From positions 3,958,501-4,022,500 of the forward strand of contig NZ_VIGB01000003.1 in assembly GCF_006636205.1 (NCBI RefSeq): a DNA stretch of 64,000 bases. The letters are read 5' to 3'. The translations under genes were made by a program, and so were the position numbers. This DNA is from Kitasatospora acidiphila (GTDB taxonomy: Bacteria; Actinomycetota; Actinomycetes; Streptomycetales; Streptomycetaceae). The notes beneath the pieces were generated by a model that was not told the origin of the DNA, made no database searches, and saw nothing but the letters and a program-made list of their open reading frames with translations. Below are positions 1-8,316 of this stretch, one piece after another (position 1 is the first letter of the stretch; every line of letters begins with the position of its first letter).

Positions 1-2361
1 GTCCTGACCGTCGCCAAGCCGGCCACCTGCGCCGCGGGCGACTGCACCGGCTACGACCCGACCTGGAACTCCACCACCCAGATCCTGGCCACCGACGGCG
101 GCAGCGGGGCCAACACCCAGCCGGCGCTGATCACGGTGGAGAACGGCAGGCTCTGGTACTACCCGGCGGCCGGGAGCGGCCCGTCCTTCGGCAATCCGGT
201 GCTGCTCGGCACCGGCGACTGGAGCGGCACCTCCCTGATCGCCCCCGGCAAGGTCGGCGGCGTGCCGACCCTGTGGGTGCGCGGCTCGGGCGAGGTCGGC
301 GCGATCGACAGCTTCCCGCTCACCTTCAAGGCCGACGGCACCCCCACCACCGTCCTCGCCGCCCCCGTGCCGCAGCCGCTGCAGAACGGGCTGGTGCAGA
401 CCGACGGCACCCACCTGTGCCTGTCGGTCTTCCCCGCAGGGGCCACCACCGGGCACCTCCCGCTGACCCTCGCGGCCTGCTCCGCCCCGATGACGGCGCA
501 CTTCCAGTTCGGCAACGACGGCACGGTCCATGCCTGGGGCGACTGCCTCGACGCCGCCACGGCCGGCCTGTCGACCTGCGACGGCCGTGACTCGGAGCAG
601 CACTGGCAACCGGGCGACTACGACTCGCTGGTCGACTCGGCCTCCGGAAAGTGCTTCGGTTTCCCGCCCGTCATCTTCACCGACTCAATGCCCTCGATGG
701 CCTCCTGCGACGTCTCACCAGGCCAGCGCTTCGGCGCCGCCGGCGGCAGCACCCCGGGCCCGCTGCCCGGCCGACTGGACCTGCTGCCGGGCTCCTACTA
801 CCAGACCGGCACCTCGGGTGGCCCGGTCAGCTCCGCCGGCGATGCCGACGGCACCGGCAGCCCGGCCCTGCTCTGGGACTTCAGCGGCCGCGTCTACAGC
901 TACCCGGGCCTGCCGCCGGTCAACGGAGTCGCCCAGCTCAGCCCCGCGCGCATCCCGCTCGGGTCCGACACTCCGTACGCCATGACGGCGCCCGGCGACC
1001 TCCTGACCCTCCAGGGCATCCCCGGCGACGTCAGCTACGGTCCCTGCGCCAAGCTGACCATGCAGGAGGACGGCAACCTGGTCTACAGCGACTACCAGGG
1101 CAAGGTCCTCTGGTCGGCCGGCACCGCCGGCCACCCGGGCGCCGCAGCGGCCTGGGACCCCACCAAGGGACTCGTCGTCCAGGAGGCCCGCCAGACGCTG
1201 TGGAGCGCCGGACCGGCCACCCTGAACGGCCGCTACCTGGCCCTCACGTCCGACTGCGACCTGGTGGTCACGGACCTGAACGGCAAGGCGCTCTGGGGCA
1301 CCGGCAGCTACGAGCCCGCCCACGACCCGAACGGTTACGGCATCGCGCCCGGCACCACCCTGCACGCGGGCAGCTCCCTGCCCGGCACCACCGGTGTCCA
1401 CCTCCAGGTGACCGCCACCGGCGACCTGGAGCTGGTCGGCACCGACGGCAAGCTGCTCTGGACCGCCGGCACCTACGGCCACCCGGGCGCCTACGCCACC
1501 TTGCAGCCCGACGGCGATCTGGTGGTCCAGGACGCCGCCGGCAACCCGCTCTGGTCCAGCCACACCGGCGGCCACCCGGGTGACCACCTCACCGTGCAGA
1601 ACGACACCAACCTCGTCATCTACGACGCCGCCGACACGCCGATCTGGAGCAGGGGCACGTCCGGTGCCGCGTTCGCCGCCGGGACCAGCCTGGCGAGCGG
1701 TCAGTCGCTGCAGGGGCAGCGCGCCCGGCTGAGCATGCAGGCCGACGGCAACCTGGTGCTCTACTCGCAGGCAACCGGCCGCTCCCTCTGGTCCACCAGC
1801 ACCTGGGGCCACCCCGGCGCCACCGCCACCCTTCAGCCCGACGGCAACCTGGTCGTCTACGGCGCCGACCACAACTCCCTCTGGTCCACCGGCACCTGGG
1901 GCCACCCCGGCGGCCGCGCCATCCTGCTGGACACCGCCGACCTCGCCGTCTTCGACAGCCTGGGCAACCAGCTCTGGCACAGCGGCACCGACGTCACCGG
2001 CCCGCTCTACCGCGGCGCGGTGGTCAACCCGGGCGACCGGCTGCCCTCGGGCTACGTGATCGACAACTCCCGCTACCAGGGCACCAAGCTGAGCATGCAG
2101 GCCGACGGCAACCTGGTGCTCTACGGATCCAGCGGCCGGGCCCTGTGGTCGACCGGCACCTGGGGCCACCCCGGCGCCTACGCCGTCGTGCAGCCCGACG
2201 GCAACTTCGTGCTCTCCGGCGCCGACCACAACGCCCTCTGGTCCACCGGCACCTGGGGCCACCCCGGCGCCTACGCCGTCGTGCAGTACGACTCGAACGT
2301 CGTGCTCTACGACGCCGACGGCCGCTCCCTCTGGTCCACCGGCACCTGGATGCAGCACTGA
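1..2361 (+). CDS. B-lectin repeat protein, 5' end outside window
   Basis: The reading frame is open from the first base of the window, so the N-terminus and any secretion signal lie upstream. About 786 residues are visible. The first 120 residues resemble VCBS/FG-GAP-like repeats. A Cys-rich ricin-B-like segment follows, and from about base 980 to the stop there is a series of bulb-type mannose-lectin (beta-prism II) repeats. The sugar-binding signature QxDxNxVxY is intact in five repeats (for example QADGNLVLY and QPDGNLVVY) and degenerate in others. The recurring TWGHPGA linker is nearly identical at DNA level between copies. The family binds alpha-mannosides; the protein is probably secreted and may bind cell-wall or environmental glycans. 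No catalytic domain is visible in this part. Confidence 0.85.
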   Translation, partial: VLTVAKPATCAAGDCTGYDPTWNSTTQILATDGGSGANTQPALITVENGRLWYYPAAGSGPSFGNPVLLGTGDWSGTSLIAPGKVGGVPTLWVRGSGEVGAIDSFPLTFKADGTPTTVLAAPVPQPLQNGLVQTDGTHLCLSVFPAGATTGHLPLTLAACSAPMTAHFQFGNDGTVHAWGDCLDAATAGLSTCDGRDSEQHWQPGDYDSLVDSASGKCFGFPPVIFTDSMPSMASCDVSPGQRFGAAGGSTPGPLPGRLDLLPGSYYQTGTSGGPVSSAGDADGTGSPALLWDFSGRVYSYPGLPPVNGVAQLSPARIPLGSDTPYAMTAPGDLLTLQGIPGDVSYGPCAKLTMQEDGNLVYSDYQGKVLWSAGTAGHPGAAAAWDPTKGLVVQEARQTLWSAGPATLNGRYLALTSDCDLVVTDLNGKALWGTGSYEPAHDPNGYGIAPGTTLHAGSSLPGTTGVHLQVTATGDLELVGTDGKLLWTAGTYGHPGAYATLQPDGDLVVQDAAGNPLWSSHTGGHPGDHLTVQNDTNLVIYDAADTPIWSRGTSGAAFAAGTSLASGQSLQGQRARLSMQADGNLVLYSQATGRSLWSTSTWGHPGATATLQPDGNLVVYGADHNSLWSTGTWGHPGGRAILLDTADLAVFDSLGNQLWHSGTDVTGPLYRGAVVNPGDRLPSGYVIDNSRYQGTKLSMQADGNLVLYGSSGRALWSTGTWGHPGAYAVVQPDGNFVLSGADHNALWSTGTWGHPGAYAVVQYDSNVVLYDADGRSLWSTGTWMQH
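1690..2358 (+). repeat. near-identical lectin repeat units
   Basis: In-frame repeats within the lectin gene. The DNA encoding GTWGHPGAYAVVQ occurs twice, at about 2154-2195 and 2244-2285, with almost no base differences. Related units start near 1800 and 1890. This suggests recent internal duplication or gene conversion. It is coding sequence, not a CRISPR array. Confidence 0.75.
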
Positions 2362-2376
2362 CCCGATCCCGGTAAC

Positions 2377-2418
2377 CAGTCGAGCCCGGCCCCGCACCAG
2401 CGGGACCGGGCTCGACTG
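2377..2418. terminator. hairpin terminator between lectin gene and vapC
   Basis: A 13-bp perfect stem (CAGTCGAGCCCGG and its complement) with a 16-nt loop starts 15 bases after the lectin stop. It lies between two convergent genes and could serve both strands. There is no T-tract, which is normal in streptomycetes. Confidence 0.7.
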
Positions 2419-2482
2419 CCTTGCAGAAGCCGCTACTTGGACCCCAGGAGGGCGGACGACGGGCGGCACCCGCTCGGCTACC

Positions 2483-2902
2483 TCAGTCAGCCGTCCCCGC
2501 CGGCACGACCCAGCGCACGGGCTGGCCGGTGATCGCCGCGATCATGTCGTAGTCGCCGTCGTAGTGCAGCACGGTGACCGCATGCCGCTCTGCCGTGGCC
2601 GCGATGAGCATGTCGGCCATCGACAGCGCACGGTGGCTGCCCCGGAACAGGGCCTGACGCTGGATGAACTTGGCACGGTCCCATACCTCGTCAGTGCACG
2701 GCAGATAGTCGAAACCCCGCAGTAGGTGCTGAAGGCGTTCCGCTTCGGCTGCCGTCCGGGCGCTGTGCAGGACCTCCATCTCGACAACCGCACTGACCGC
2801 AAGCAGGGCCCGCTGTGAAAGATCGTCAAGGACCGGCCGCACCGAGGGCTTACCCCACCGCGCGAGAGCCGACTTGTCGATCAGGAAGCGCTCACGGCTC
2901 AC
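2483..2902 (-). CDS. vapC: VapC-type PIN-domain toxin
   Basis: A 139-residue PIN-domain protein, the usual size for VapC ribonuclease toxins, which cut tRNA or rRNA. Acidic residues expected in the Mg2+ site are visible: Asp in FLIDKSAL near the N-terminus, Glu in VVEMEV at about residue 42, Asp in SMADMLIAA at about 96, and a downstream Asp in the YDGDYD segment near 115. Its start overlaps the stop of the upstream antitoxin gene by 4 bases (ATGA), which gives translational coupling. Family assignment is secure; the RNA target cannot be deduced. Confidence 0.85.
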   Translation of the reverse strand: MSRERFLIDKSALARWGKPSVRPVLDDLSQRALLAVSAVVEMEVLHSARTAAEAERLQHLLRGFDYLPCTDEVWDRAKFIQRQALFRGSHRALSMADMLIAATAERHAVTVLHYDGDYDMIAAITGQPVRWVVPAGTAD

Positions 2903-3099
2903 GCAGCAGCCTCGCTGCCGGATTCACCGAGCAGGTCGAACTCACCGCTGGCAATGGCGTCCGCCAGCTCTATCCGGCGGGCCAGCTTGACGGCCTCCAG
3001 CAGGGCGGCGTTGACCGTCGCGACCTTGGTGGTCGTGCCGAAGAGGCGCTGCGCCTCTTCGAGGAGGTCGTCGTCGAGGTCGATAACGGTGCGCGTCAT
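2899..3099 (-). CDS. vapB: VapB-type antitoxin
   Basis: A 66-residue partner of the VapC toxin. The N-terminal TRTVIDLDDDLLEEAQRL stretch is the ribbon-helix-helix DNA-binding region typical of VapB antitoxins that repress their own operon. The C-terminal acidic/hydrophobic tail would occupy the toxin active site. A GGGGAG ribosome-binding site lies just upstream of the ATG. The gene comes first in the operon and overlaps vapC by 4 bases, the classic type II toxin-antitoxin arrangement. Confidence 0.83.
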   Translation of the reverse strand: MTRTVIDLDDDLLEEAQRLFGTTTKVATVNAALLEAVKLARRIELADAIASGEFDLLGESGSEAAA

Positions 3100-3131
3100 G
3101 ATCGCTCCCCACGGATTGACTCAGGCTTCAT

Positions 3132-3160
3132 GATATCGCCGAGGCCCTGGAAGAGATATC
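3132..3160 (-). promoter_or_regulatory. possible vapBC promoter/operator
   Basis: Two GATATC palindromes (3132-3137 and 3155-3160) lie 32-61 bases upstream of vapB in an AT-richer patch. On the minus strand a TATCAT -10-like box overlaps the proximal copy. Paired palindromes over a promoter fit an autorepressed VapB operator, but this is inference from position only. Confidence 0.35.
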
Positions 3161-3202
3161 GAACAACCTGCACCCGGTCATCCGAAAGGGCCGCAAACGC
3201 GA

Positions 3203-3237
3203 AGCGCCGCCCCGGAGGCAGTCTCCGGGGCGGCGCT
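3203..3237 (-). terminator. terminator after purine permease gene
   Basis: A 15-bp perfect stem (AGCGCCGCCCCGGAG and its complement) around a 5-nt loop begins 21 bases past the permease stop in the direction of minus-strand transcription, and separates it from vapBC. Confidence 0.75.
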
Positions 3238-3258
3238 CAGCCGGGCGGCGGGGGCGGT

Positions 3259-4718
3259 CTACTTGGCCAGCCCCAGCGCCGGCATCATGTAGTAGAAGGC
3301 GAAGACCGCCGCCACCGCGTACATCGCGACCGGCACCTCACGCCACCGACCGGTGGCGATGCGCAGCACGCAGAAGACGATGAAGCCCATGCCGATGCCG
3401 TTGGTGATGCTGTAGGTGAACGGCATCAGCACCATGGTCAGGAACGCCGGGATGGCGATCGTGTAATCGGACCAGTCGATGTCGCGGATCGAGTTGGCCA
3501 GGATCAGGAAGCCGACGGTGACCAGGGCCGGGGTAGCGGCCTGGGCCGGGACCATGGTGGCCAGCGGGGTGAGGAAGAGCGCGAGCATGAAGAGCGCGCC
3601 GGTCACCAGGCTGGCGAAGCCGGTGCGCGCCCCCTCGCCGACGCCCGCGGTGGACTCCACGAAGCAGGTGTTGGCGGAGGAGGAGGTGGCGCCGCCGGCG
3701 GCGGTGGCGATGCCGTCCACCATCAGGACCCGGTTGATGCCGGGCAGGTCGCCGTTCTTGTCCAGCAGGTGCGCCTCGTCGGCGACGCCCAGGATGGTGC
3801 CCATCGCGTCGAAGAAGGCACTCATCAGCACGGTGAAGACGAACAGGATGCCGGTGAGCGCGCCGACGTGCTGGAAGCCGCCGAACAGGCTGACCTTGCC
3901 GACCAGGCCGAAGTCGGGGGTGGCGACCGGATTGCCGGGCCACTTGGGCACCGTCAGGCCCCAGGAGTCGGCGGGCAGGTTGGCCGCCTTCTGGATCACC
4001 ACGGCGACCACGGTCATCGTCGCGATGGAGATCAGGATCGCCCCGGGCACCTTGCGGACCACCAGCACCAGGGTGAGCAGCAGGCCGAGCACGAAGACCA
4101 GCACCGGCCAGCCGTGCAGGTGGCCGCCGATGCCCAGCTCCAGCGGGACGGTGGTGTGGGCCGCGTCCGGGATCCGGCTGACGAAGCCGGAGTCGACGCA
4201 GCCGACCAGCGCGATGAACAGGCCGATGCCGATCGCGATGGCCTTGCGCAGGCCGAGCGGCACGGCGTTCATCACGCGTTCCCGCAGGCCGGTGGCGACC
4301 AGCAGCATGATGCAGAAGCCGGCCAGCATCACCATGCCCATGGCGTCGGGCCAGGTCATCTTGGGCGCCAGCTGGAGCGCCACGATGGTGTTGACGCCCA
4401 GACCGGCGGCCAGTCCGATCGGCACGTTGCCGATCACGCCCATCAGCAGCGTGGTCAGCCCGGCGGTCAGCGCGGTCGCGGTGACCAGCTGCGGGAAGCT
4501 CAGCGTGTGCTTGTTGATGTCCACGGCGTTGGACAGGATGATCGGGTTCAGCACCAGGATGTAGGCCATGGTGAAGAAGGTCGCGACGCCACCGCGGATC
4601 TCCCGGGCAGGCTGGAGCCGCGCGCGGAGATCTTGAAGTAGCGGTCGATGGCGCCGGTGGGGGAAGCGGGCGCCGGGGGCTCGGGCGACTCCACGGTCGG
4701 CTGGGCCACGGAAGGCAT
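3259..4718 (-). CDS. NCS2-family purine permease, apparent frameshift
   Basis: A multi-spanning membrane transporter of the NCS2/AzgA-PbuG type, most likely a proton-coupled importer of guanine/hypoxanthine or adenine. The frame from 3259 upward carries the conserved GGVATFFTMAYILVLNP first helix, later helices and the SSSANTCFVESTAGVGEG motif. The ATG at 4718 starts a fitting N-terminus (MPSVAQPTVESPEPPAP) in another frame. The two frames meet at about 4601-4611, where adding one base restores a 486-codon gene. The break is therefore probably a sequencing deletion, or else a recent null mutation. DUF2530 lies divergently upstream, an arrangement often seen in Streptomyces. The exact purine is not deducible. 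Confidence 0.85.
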
Positions 4719-4830
4719 GCGTCGTCCTCAGATGGGGGTGGAGGAAGTCTTCAGTATGGGTCGGCCGGTCGTGCACGCGCCATCTTCGCGCGTAGATGCG
4801 CGTGCCAGCATGGCGGCGCGCGCGGACACG

Positions 4831-4836
4831 TACGCT
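4831..4836 (+). promoter_or_regulatory. -10 box of leaderless DUF2530 transcript
   Basis: TACGCT lies 7 bases before the ATG at 4844, so transcription would begin at or next to the start codon. No Shine-Dalgarno sequence is present and no clear -35 box is visible. Confidence 0.45.
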
Positions 4837-4843
4837 ACGTCCC

Positions 4844-5098
4844 ATGCCGAAGAGCCCGATCCATCCCGCACCGCCGCCCCTGGAAGCCAATGACGTCGCG
4901 ATCGTCGGCGGCGGCACGGTGCTCTGGTTCCTGGGCTTCCTGGTGCTGCTGCCGTTCCAGGACACGCTGAGCCGGCAGGGGCACGGCAACTGGCCGTGGA
5001 TCTGCCTGTCCGGCGGGCTGCTCGGCCTGATCGGGCTCTGGTACTGCCGGGCCCGGCGGGACGCGATCCGGCGCGCCCGGGCGGCCGGCTCCGAGTAG
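4844..5098 (+). CDS. DUF2530 small membrane protein
   Basis: An 84-residue protein starting MPKSPIHPAPPPLEAN, with two predicted membrane helices (about residues 20-38 and 49-65) and a basic C-terminal tail rich in Arg. It matches actinobacterial DUF2530 proteins, whose function is unknown. The ATG at 4844 is preferred over an upstream in-frame start because a TACGCT -10 box lies 7 bases before it. The gene is divergent from the purine permease. Confidence 0.8.
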   Translation: MPKSPIHPAPPPLEANDVAIVGGGTVLWFLGFLVLLPFQDTLSRQGHGNWPWICLSGGLLGLIGLWYCRARRDAIRRARAAGSE

Positions 5099-5211
5099 CG
5101 GCACCCCACCCCCTTCCGGCTCGACCGGCTCATCCACCCGACTGACCCGCCCCCTCCTTTCGGCCGCTCGACACCGGCCCATAGGAGGACGCACCGGACA
5201 TTTGCCGCACG

Positions 5212-5217
5212 TAGAGT
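5212..5217 (+). promoter_or_regulatory. -10 box of leaderless ctpE transcript
   Basis: TAGAGT lies 7 bases before the ATG at 5225, which lacks a close ribosome-binding site. This is consistent with a leaderless mRNA. Confidence 0.4.
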
Positions 5218-5224
5218 CGGTGCC

Positions 5225-7675
5225 ATGACGCACCCCTCGGAGCAGCGCGACCCCGGCGCCCACGCCGGCGGCCCGGCCGCCACCCGCCAGCGCGGGCTGA
5301 GCACTGCCGAGGTCGCCGAGCGGGTGGGCCGCGGCCAGGTCAACGATGTGCCGGCGCGGTCCAGCCGGTCCGTGCGGGAGATCGTCCAGGCCAATGTCTT
5401 CACCCGGTTCAACGCGATCATCGGGGTGCTGTTCGCCATCATCCTGGTGGTCGGGCCGATCCAGGACGGGCTGTTCGGCCTGGTGATCGTGGCCAACACG
5501 GCGATCGGGATCATCCAGGAGATCCGCGCCAAGCGCACCCTGGACAGCCTGGCGCTGATCGGCGAGGCCCGCCCGGCGGTGCGCCGGGACGGGCAGGCGA
5601 TACAGATCCCGGTCTCCCAGATCGTGCTGGACGAGACCGTGCTGCTCGCCATCGGCGACAAGGTGGTGGTCGACGGCGAGGTCATCGAGGAGGACGGCCT
5701 GGAGGTCGACGAGTCGCTGCTCACCGGCGAGCCCGATCCGGTGCTCAAGCAGCCGGGCGACCAGGTGATGTCCGGCAGTTTCGTGGTGGCCGGCGCCGGC
5801 GCCTTCACCGCCACCAAGGTCGGCCGCGAGGCCTACGCCGCCCAACTGGCCGAGCAGGCCAGCCGGTTCACCCTGGTCAAGTCAGAGCTGCGCAGCGGCA
5901 TCGACACCATCCTGCGGTACGTCACCTATCTGCTGATCCCCACCGCGATCGGCCTGGTGATCAGCCAGTGGGCGGTGCGGGGCAACGACTGGCGGGAGGC
6001 GGTCCGGCGGACCGTGGCCGGCATCGTGCCGATGGTGCCGGAGGGGCTGGTGCTGCTCACCTCGGTGGCCTTCGCGATCGGCGTGATCCGGCTCGGCCGC
6101 AAGCAGTGCCTGGTGCAGGAGCTGCCGGCGATCGAGGGCCTGGCCCGGGTGGACACGGTCTGCCTGGACAAGACCGGCACCCTCACCGAGGGCGGCATGG
6201 ACGTGCGGGAGCTGCGGCCGCTGGCGCCCGAGCCGGCCGACGAGGCGACGCTGCGTCAGGCGCTGGGCGTGCTGGCGAGCGCGGACGCCCGGCCCAACGC
6301 CAGCATGCAGGCGGTGATCGACGCCTTCGGCGAGGGCGGTCCGGAGCGGGAGCGCTGGCTGCTGCTGGAGGCGATGCCGTTCTCCTCGGCCCGCAAGTGG
6401 AGCGGGGCGCAGCTGCTGGAGCCGGGCGGCGGCGAGGGCAGCTGGCTGCTCGGCGCGCCGGACGTGCTGCTGCCCGAGGGCCATCCGGCGCTGGAGCAGG
6501 TGGACGAGCTGGGTGCGCAGGGCCTGCGGGTGCTGCTGCTGGGCCGCTCCCCCGTGCCACTGGACGCCCCCGACCCGGCCAAGGACCTGCAGCCGCTGGC
6601 CCTGGTGGTGCTGGAGCAGCGGGTGCGGGCGGATGCGGCCGACACCCTGCGGTACTTCGAGCAGCAGCGGGTCGAGGCCAAGGTGATCTCCGGGGACAGC
6701 GCCGTCTCGGTCGGCGCGGTGGCGGCGAGCCTGGCGCTGCCGGGGGCCGAGCACCCGGTGGACGCCCGCACCCTGCCCGCCGACCCGCCGGCGCTGGCCG
6801 ACACCGCCGAGCGGACCACCGTCTTCGGCCGGGTGACTCCGCAGCAGAAGCGCCTGCTGGTCGGCGCCCTGCAGTCGCGCGGCCACACCGTGGCGATGAC
6901 CGGTGACGGCGTCAACGACGTGCTGGCCCTCAAGGACGCGGACATCGGCGTGGCGATGGGCTCGGGCAGCGACGCCACCCGGGCGGTGGCGCAGATCGTG
7001 CTGCTCGACGACCGGTTCGCCACGCTGCCGATGGTGGTGGCGGAGGGGCGCCGGGTGATCGGCAACATCGAGCGGGTGGCCGGGCTCTTCCTGGTGAAGA
7101 CGGTCTATGCGGTGCTGCTGGCACTGCTGGTGGTCTTCACCCAGCTGCCGTATCCGTTCCTGCCCCGGCACTCCACCCTGCTCAGCAGCCTGACCATCGG
7201 CATCCCGGCGTTCTTCCTGGCGCTGGCGCCCAACCAGGAGCGGGCCCAGCCGGGGTTCGTCCGCCGGGTGCTGCGGCTGGCGGTGCCCTGCGGGCTGATC
7301 GCCGGGACGGCCACCTTCACCTCCTACGCCCTGGCCCGCGCCAACCACGCCACCGACCTCAAGGCCGACACGAGTGTGGCCACCCTGACGCTCTTCCTGG
7401 TCGCCCTCTGGGTGCTGGCGATCGTGGCCCGGCCGTACACCTGGTGGCGGTTGCTGCTGATCGCGGCCATGGCCGGAGCCTTCGCCCTGGTGCTGCTGAT
7501 CCCCTGGCTGTCGGACTTCTTCCAGCTGAACCTGGCCGGCTACCGCGACCCCTGGACGGGGGTGGCGATCGCGCTGGTCGCCGGCCTGCTGCTGGAGGTG
7601 TCCTGGCGGTTCGTGCGGCGCGGGTTCCCCGCGACGGCGGAGCAGCCGGCCGAGCCCCGGCCTATGCCGCGCTGA
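5225..7675 (+). CDS. ctpE: CtpE-like cation-transporting P-type ATPase
   Basis: An 816-residue P-type ATPase. The phosphorylation motif DKTGTLT is at about residue 317, the actuator loop reads LLTGEPDP (the TGE motif), and the hinge reads TGDGVNDVLALKDADIGVAMGSG. The N-terminus (RGQVNDVPAR, VQANVFTRFNAIIGVLF) and the transmembrane segments follow mycobacterial CtpE closely. CtpE was reported to take up Ca2+, so calcium transport is the best guess, though the ion cannot be read from sequence. It acts in the plasma membrane. The 3' end overlaps the convergent oxidoreductase gene by 14 bases. The family call is certain and the CtpE orthology strong. Confidence 0.9.
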   Translation: MTHPSEQRDPGAHAGGPAATRQRGLSTAEVAERVGRGQVNDVPARSSRSVREIVQANVFTRFNAIIGVLFAIILVVGPIQDGLFGLVIVANTAIGIIQEIRAKRTLDSLALIGEARPAVRRDGQAIQIPVSQIVLDETVLLAIGDKVVVDGEVIEEDGLEVDESLLTGEPDPVLKQPGDQVMSGSFVVAGAGAFTATKVGREAYAAQLAEQASRFTLVKSELRSGIDTILRYVTYLLIPTAIGLVISQWAVRGNDWREAVRRTVAGIVPMVPEGLVLLTSVAFAIGVIRLGRKQCLVQELPAIEGLARVDTVCLDKTGTLTEGGMDVRELRPLAPEPADEATLRQALGVLASADARPNASMQAVIDAFGEGGPERERWLLLEAMPFSSARKWSGAQLLEPGGGEGSWLLGAPDVLLPEGHPALEQVDELGAQGLRVLLLGRSPVPLDAPDPAKDLQPLALVVLEQRVRADAADTLRYFEQQRVEAKVISGDSAVSVGAVAASLALPGAEHPVDARTLPADPPALADTAERTTVFGRVTPQQKRLLVGALQSRGHTVAMTGDGVNDVLALKDADIGVAMGSGSDATRAVAQIVLLDDRFATLPMVVAEGRRVIGNIERVAGLFLVKTVYAVLLALLVVFTQLPYPFLPRHSTLLSSLTIGIPAFFLALAPNQERAQPGFVRRVLRLAVPCGLIAGTATFTSYALARANHATDLKADTSVATLTLFLVALWVLAIVARPYTWWRLLLIAAMAGAFALVLLIPWLSDFFQLNLAGYRDPWTGVAIALVAGLLLEVSWRFVRRGFPATAEQPAEPRPMPR

Positions 7676-8228
7676 AGAAGCTCTTCGCCCGCGCCATCGC
7701 GCCCTCGTCCTCGACGACTCGGCCCGGCTGGTTGGCGTAGCCGAGCAGCGCGCCGCCCCAGTGCATCTTCAGGTACTCGCCGCTCATGCGCAGGGTGGTC
7801 ACCAGCGCGTCCGAGGCCGCCGGGTCCTCGGTGGAGCTGGCGCTGACCGCCCAGAGCGTCTTGCCGGCCATCCGGGCCCGGAAGTCGTAGCCCGGCACCC
7901 GCATCCAGCCCGCCCAGTGGTCCAGGTAGAGCTTGGCGTCGGCGGAGACGCTGTACCAGTACAGCGGGGAGGCGATCACCAGGTCGGTGGCGGCGAGGGT
8001 GGCCTCCAGCAGGGTCCGCTCATGGCCCTCGGGCTGCGGGTAGACCCCCTCGCCGTCGTGCCGCCGGTCGGCGAACGGCGCCAGCGGCAGTTCACCGAGG
8101 CGCAGCCAGCGCTGCTCGGTGCCGGCGGGCAGCTGTTCGGCCGCCCGCCGGGCAAGGAGTTCGGTGTTGCCGTCGTGCCGGCTGCTCGCCAGCAGGAAGA
8201 GGAAGCTGCGCCCGGGGTTGTCGATCAT
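7662..8228 (-). CDS. flavodoxin-fold NAD(P)H-dependent oxidoreductase
   Basis: A 188-residue protein of the NADPH-dependent FMN reductase/quinone reductase fold. The N-terminal FLFLLASSRHDGNTELLAR segment is the phosphate loop that binds FMN, and VIASPLYWYSVSADAKLYLD at about residue 80 is the typical isoalloxazine/dimer region. It probably reduces quinones or other small electrophiles in the cytoplasm. The ATG at 8228 places the first strand directly after MIDNPGRS; six further in-frame codons lie upstream. It converges on ctpE with a 14-base overlap, so the two 3' ends may interfere. Confidence 0.85.
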   Translation of the reverse strand: MIDNPGRSFLFLLASSRHDGNTELLARRAAEQLPAGTEQRWLRLGELPLAPFADRRHDGEGVYPQPEGHERTLLEATLAATDLVIASPLYWYSVSADAKLYLDHWAGWMRVPGYDFRARMAGKTLWAVSASSTEDPAASDALVTTLRMSGEYLKMHWGGALLGYANQPGRVVEDEGAMARAKSFFSAA

Positions 8229-8316
8229 GACCGACACCCTAGGCAAGCCCCCGAAACGCTGTCACTCCCGTTCGGGTCAACCTCCGACACGTTGGTTCAC
8301 CCCTCGGGGAGCTGCG

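Noticed and set aside
1690..2358. CRISPR-like array
   Set aside because: The repeats are in-frame codons of lectin domains; spacers are not unique and have coding periodicity.
715..2469. Long open frame opposite the lectin gene
   Set aside because: It is a mirror of repeat-rich GC coding sequence; it is Gly/Val/Ala low-complexity with no domain and the plus strand is clearly coding.
2815..4641. 608-codon open frame on the plus strand across vapBC and the permease
   Set aside because: Its product is Gly/Asp/Gln/His-rich nonsense typical of antisense GC-rich frames; the minus strand encodes recognised proteins.
4719..4843. Purine riboswitch before the permease gene
   Set aside because: No conserved loop sequences of the purine aptamer are visible in the 125-base region.
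3259..5817. A single 852-residue permease starting inside the P-type ATPase gene
   Set aside because: The upstream part is antisense to ctpE. The real N-terminus is at 4718 in another frame, so this is a frameshift effect and not a fusion.
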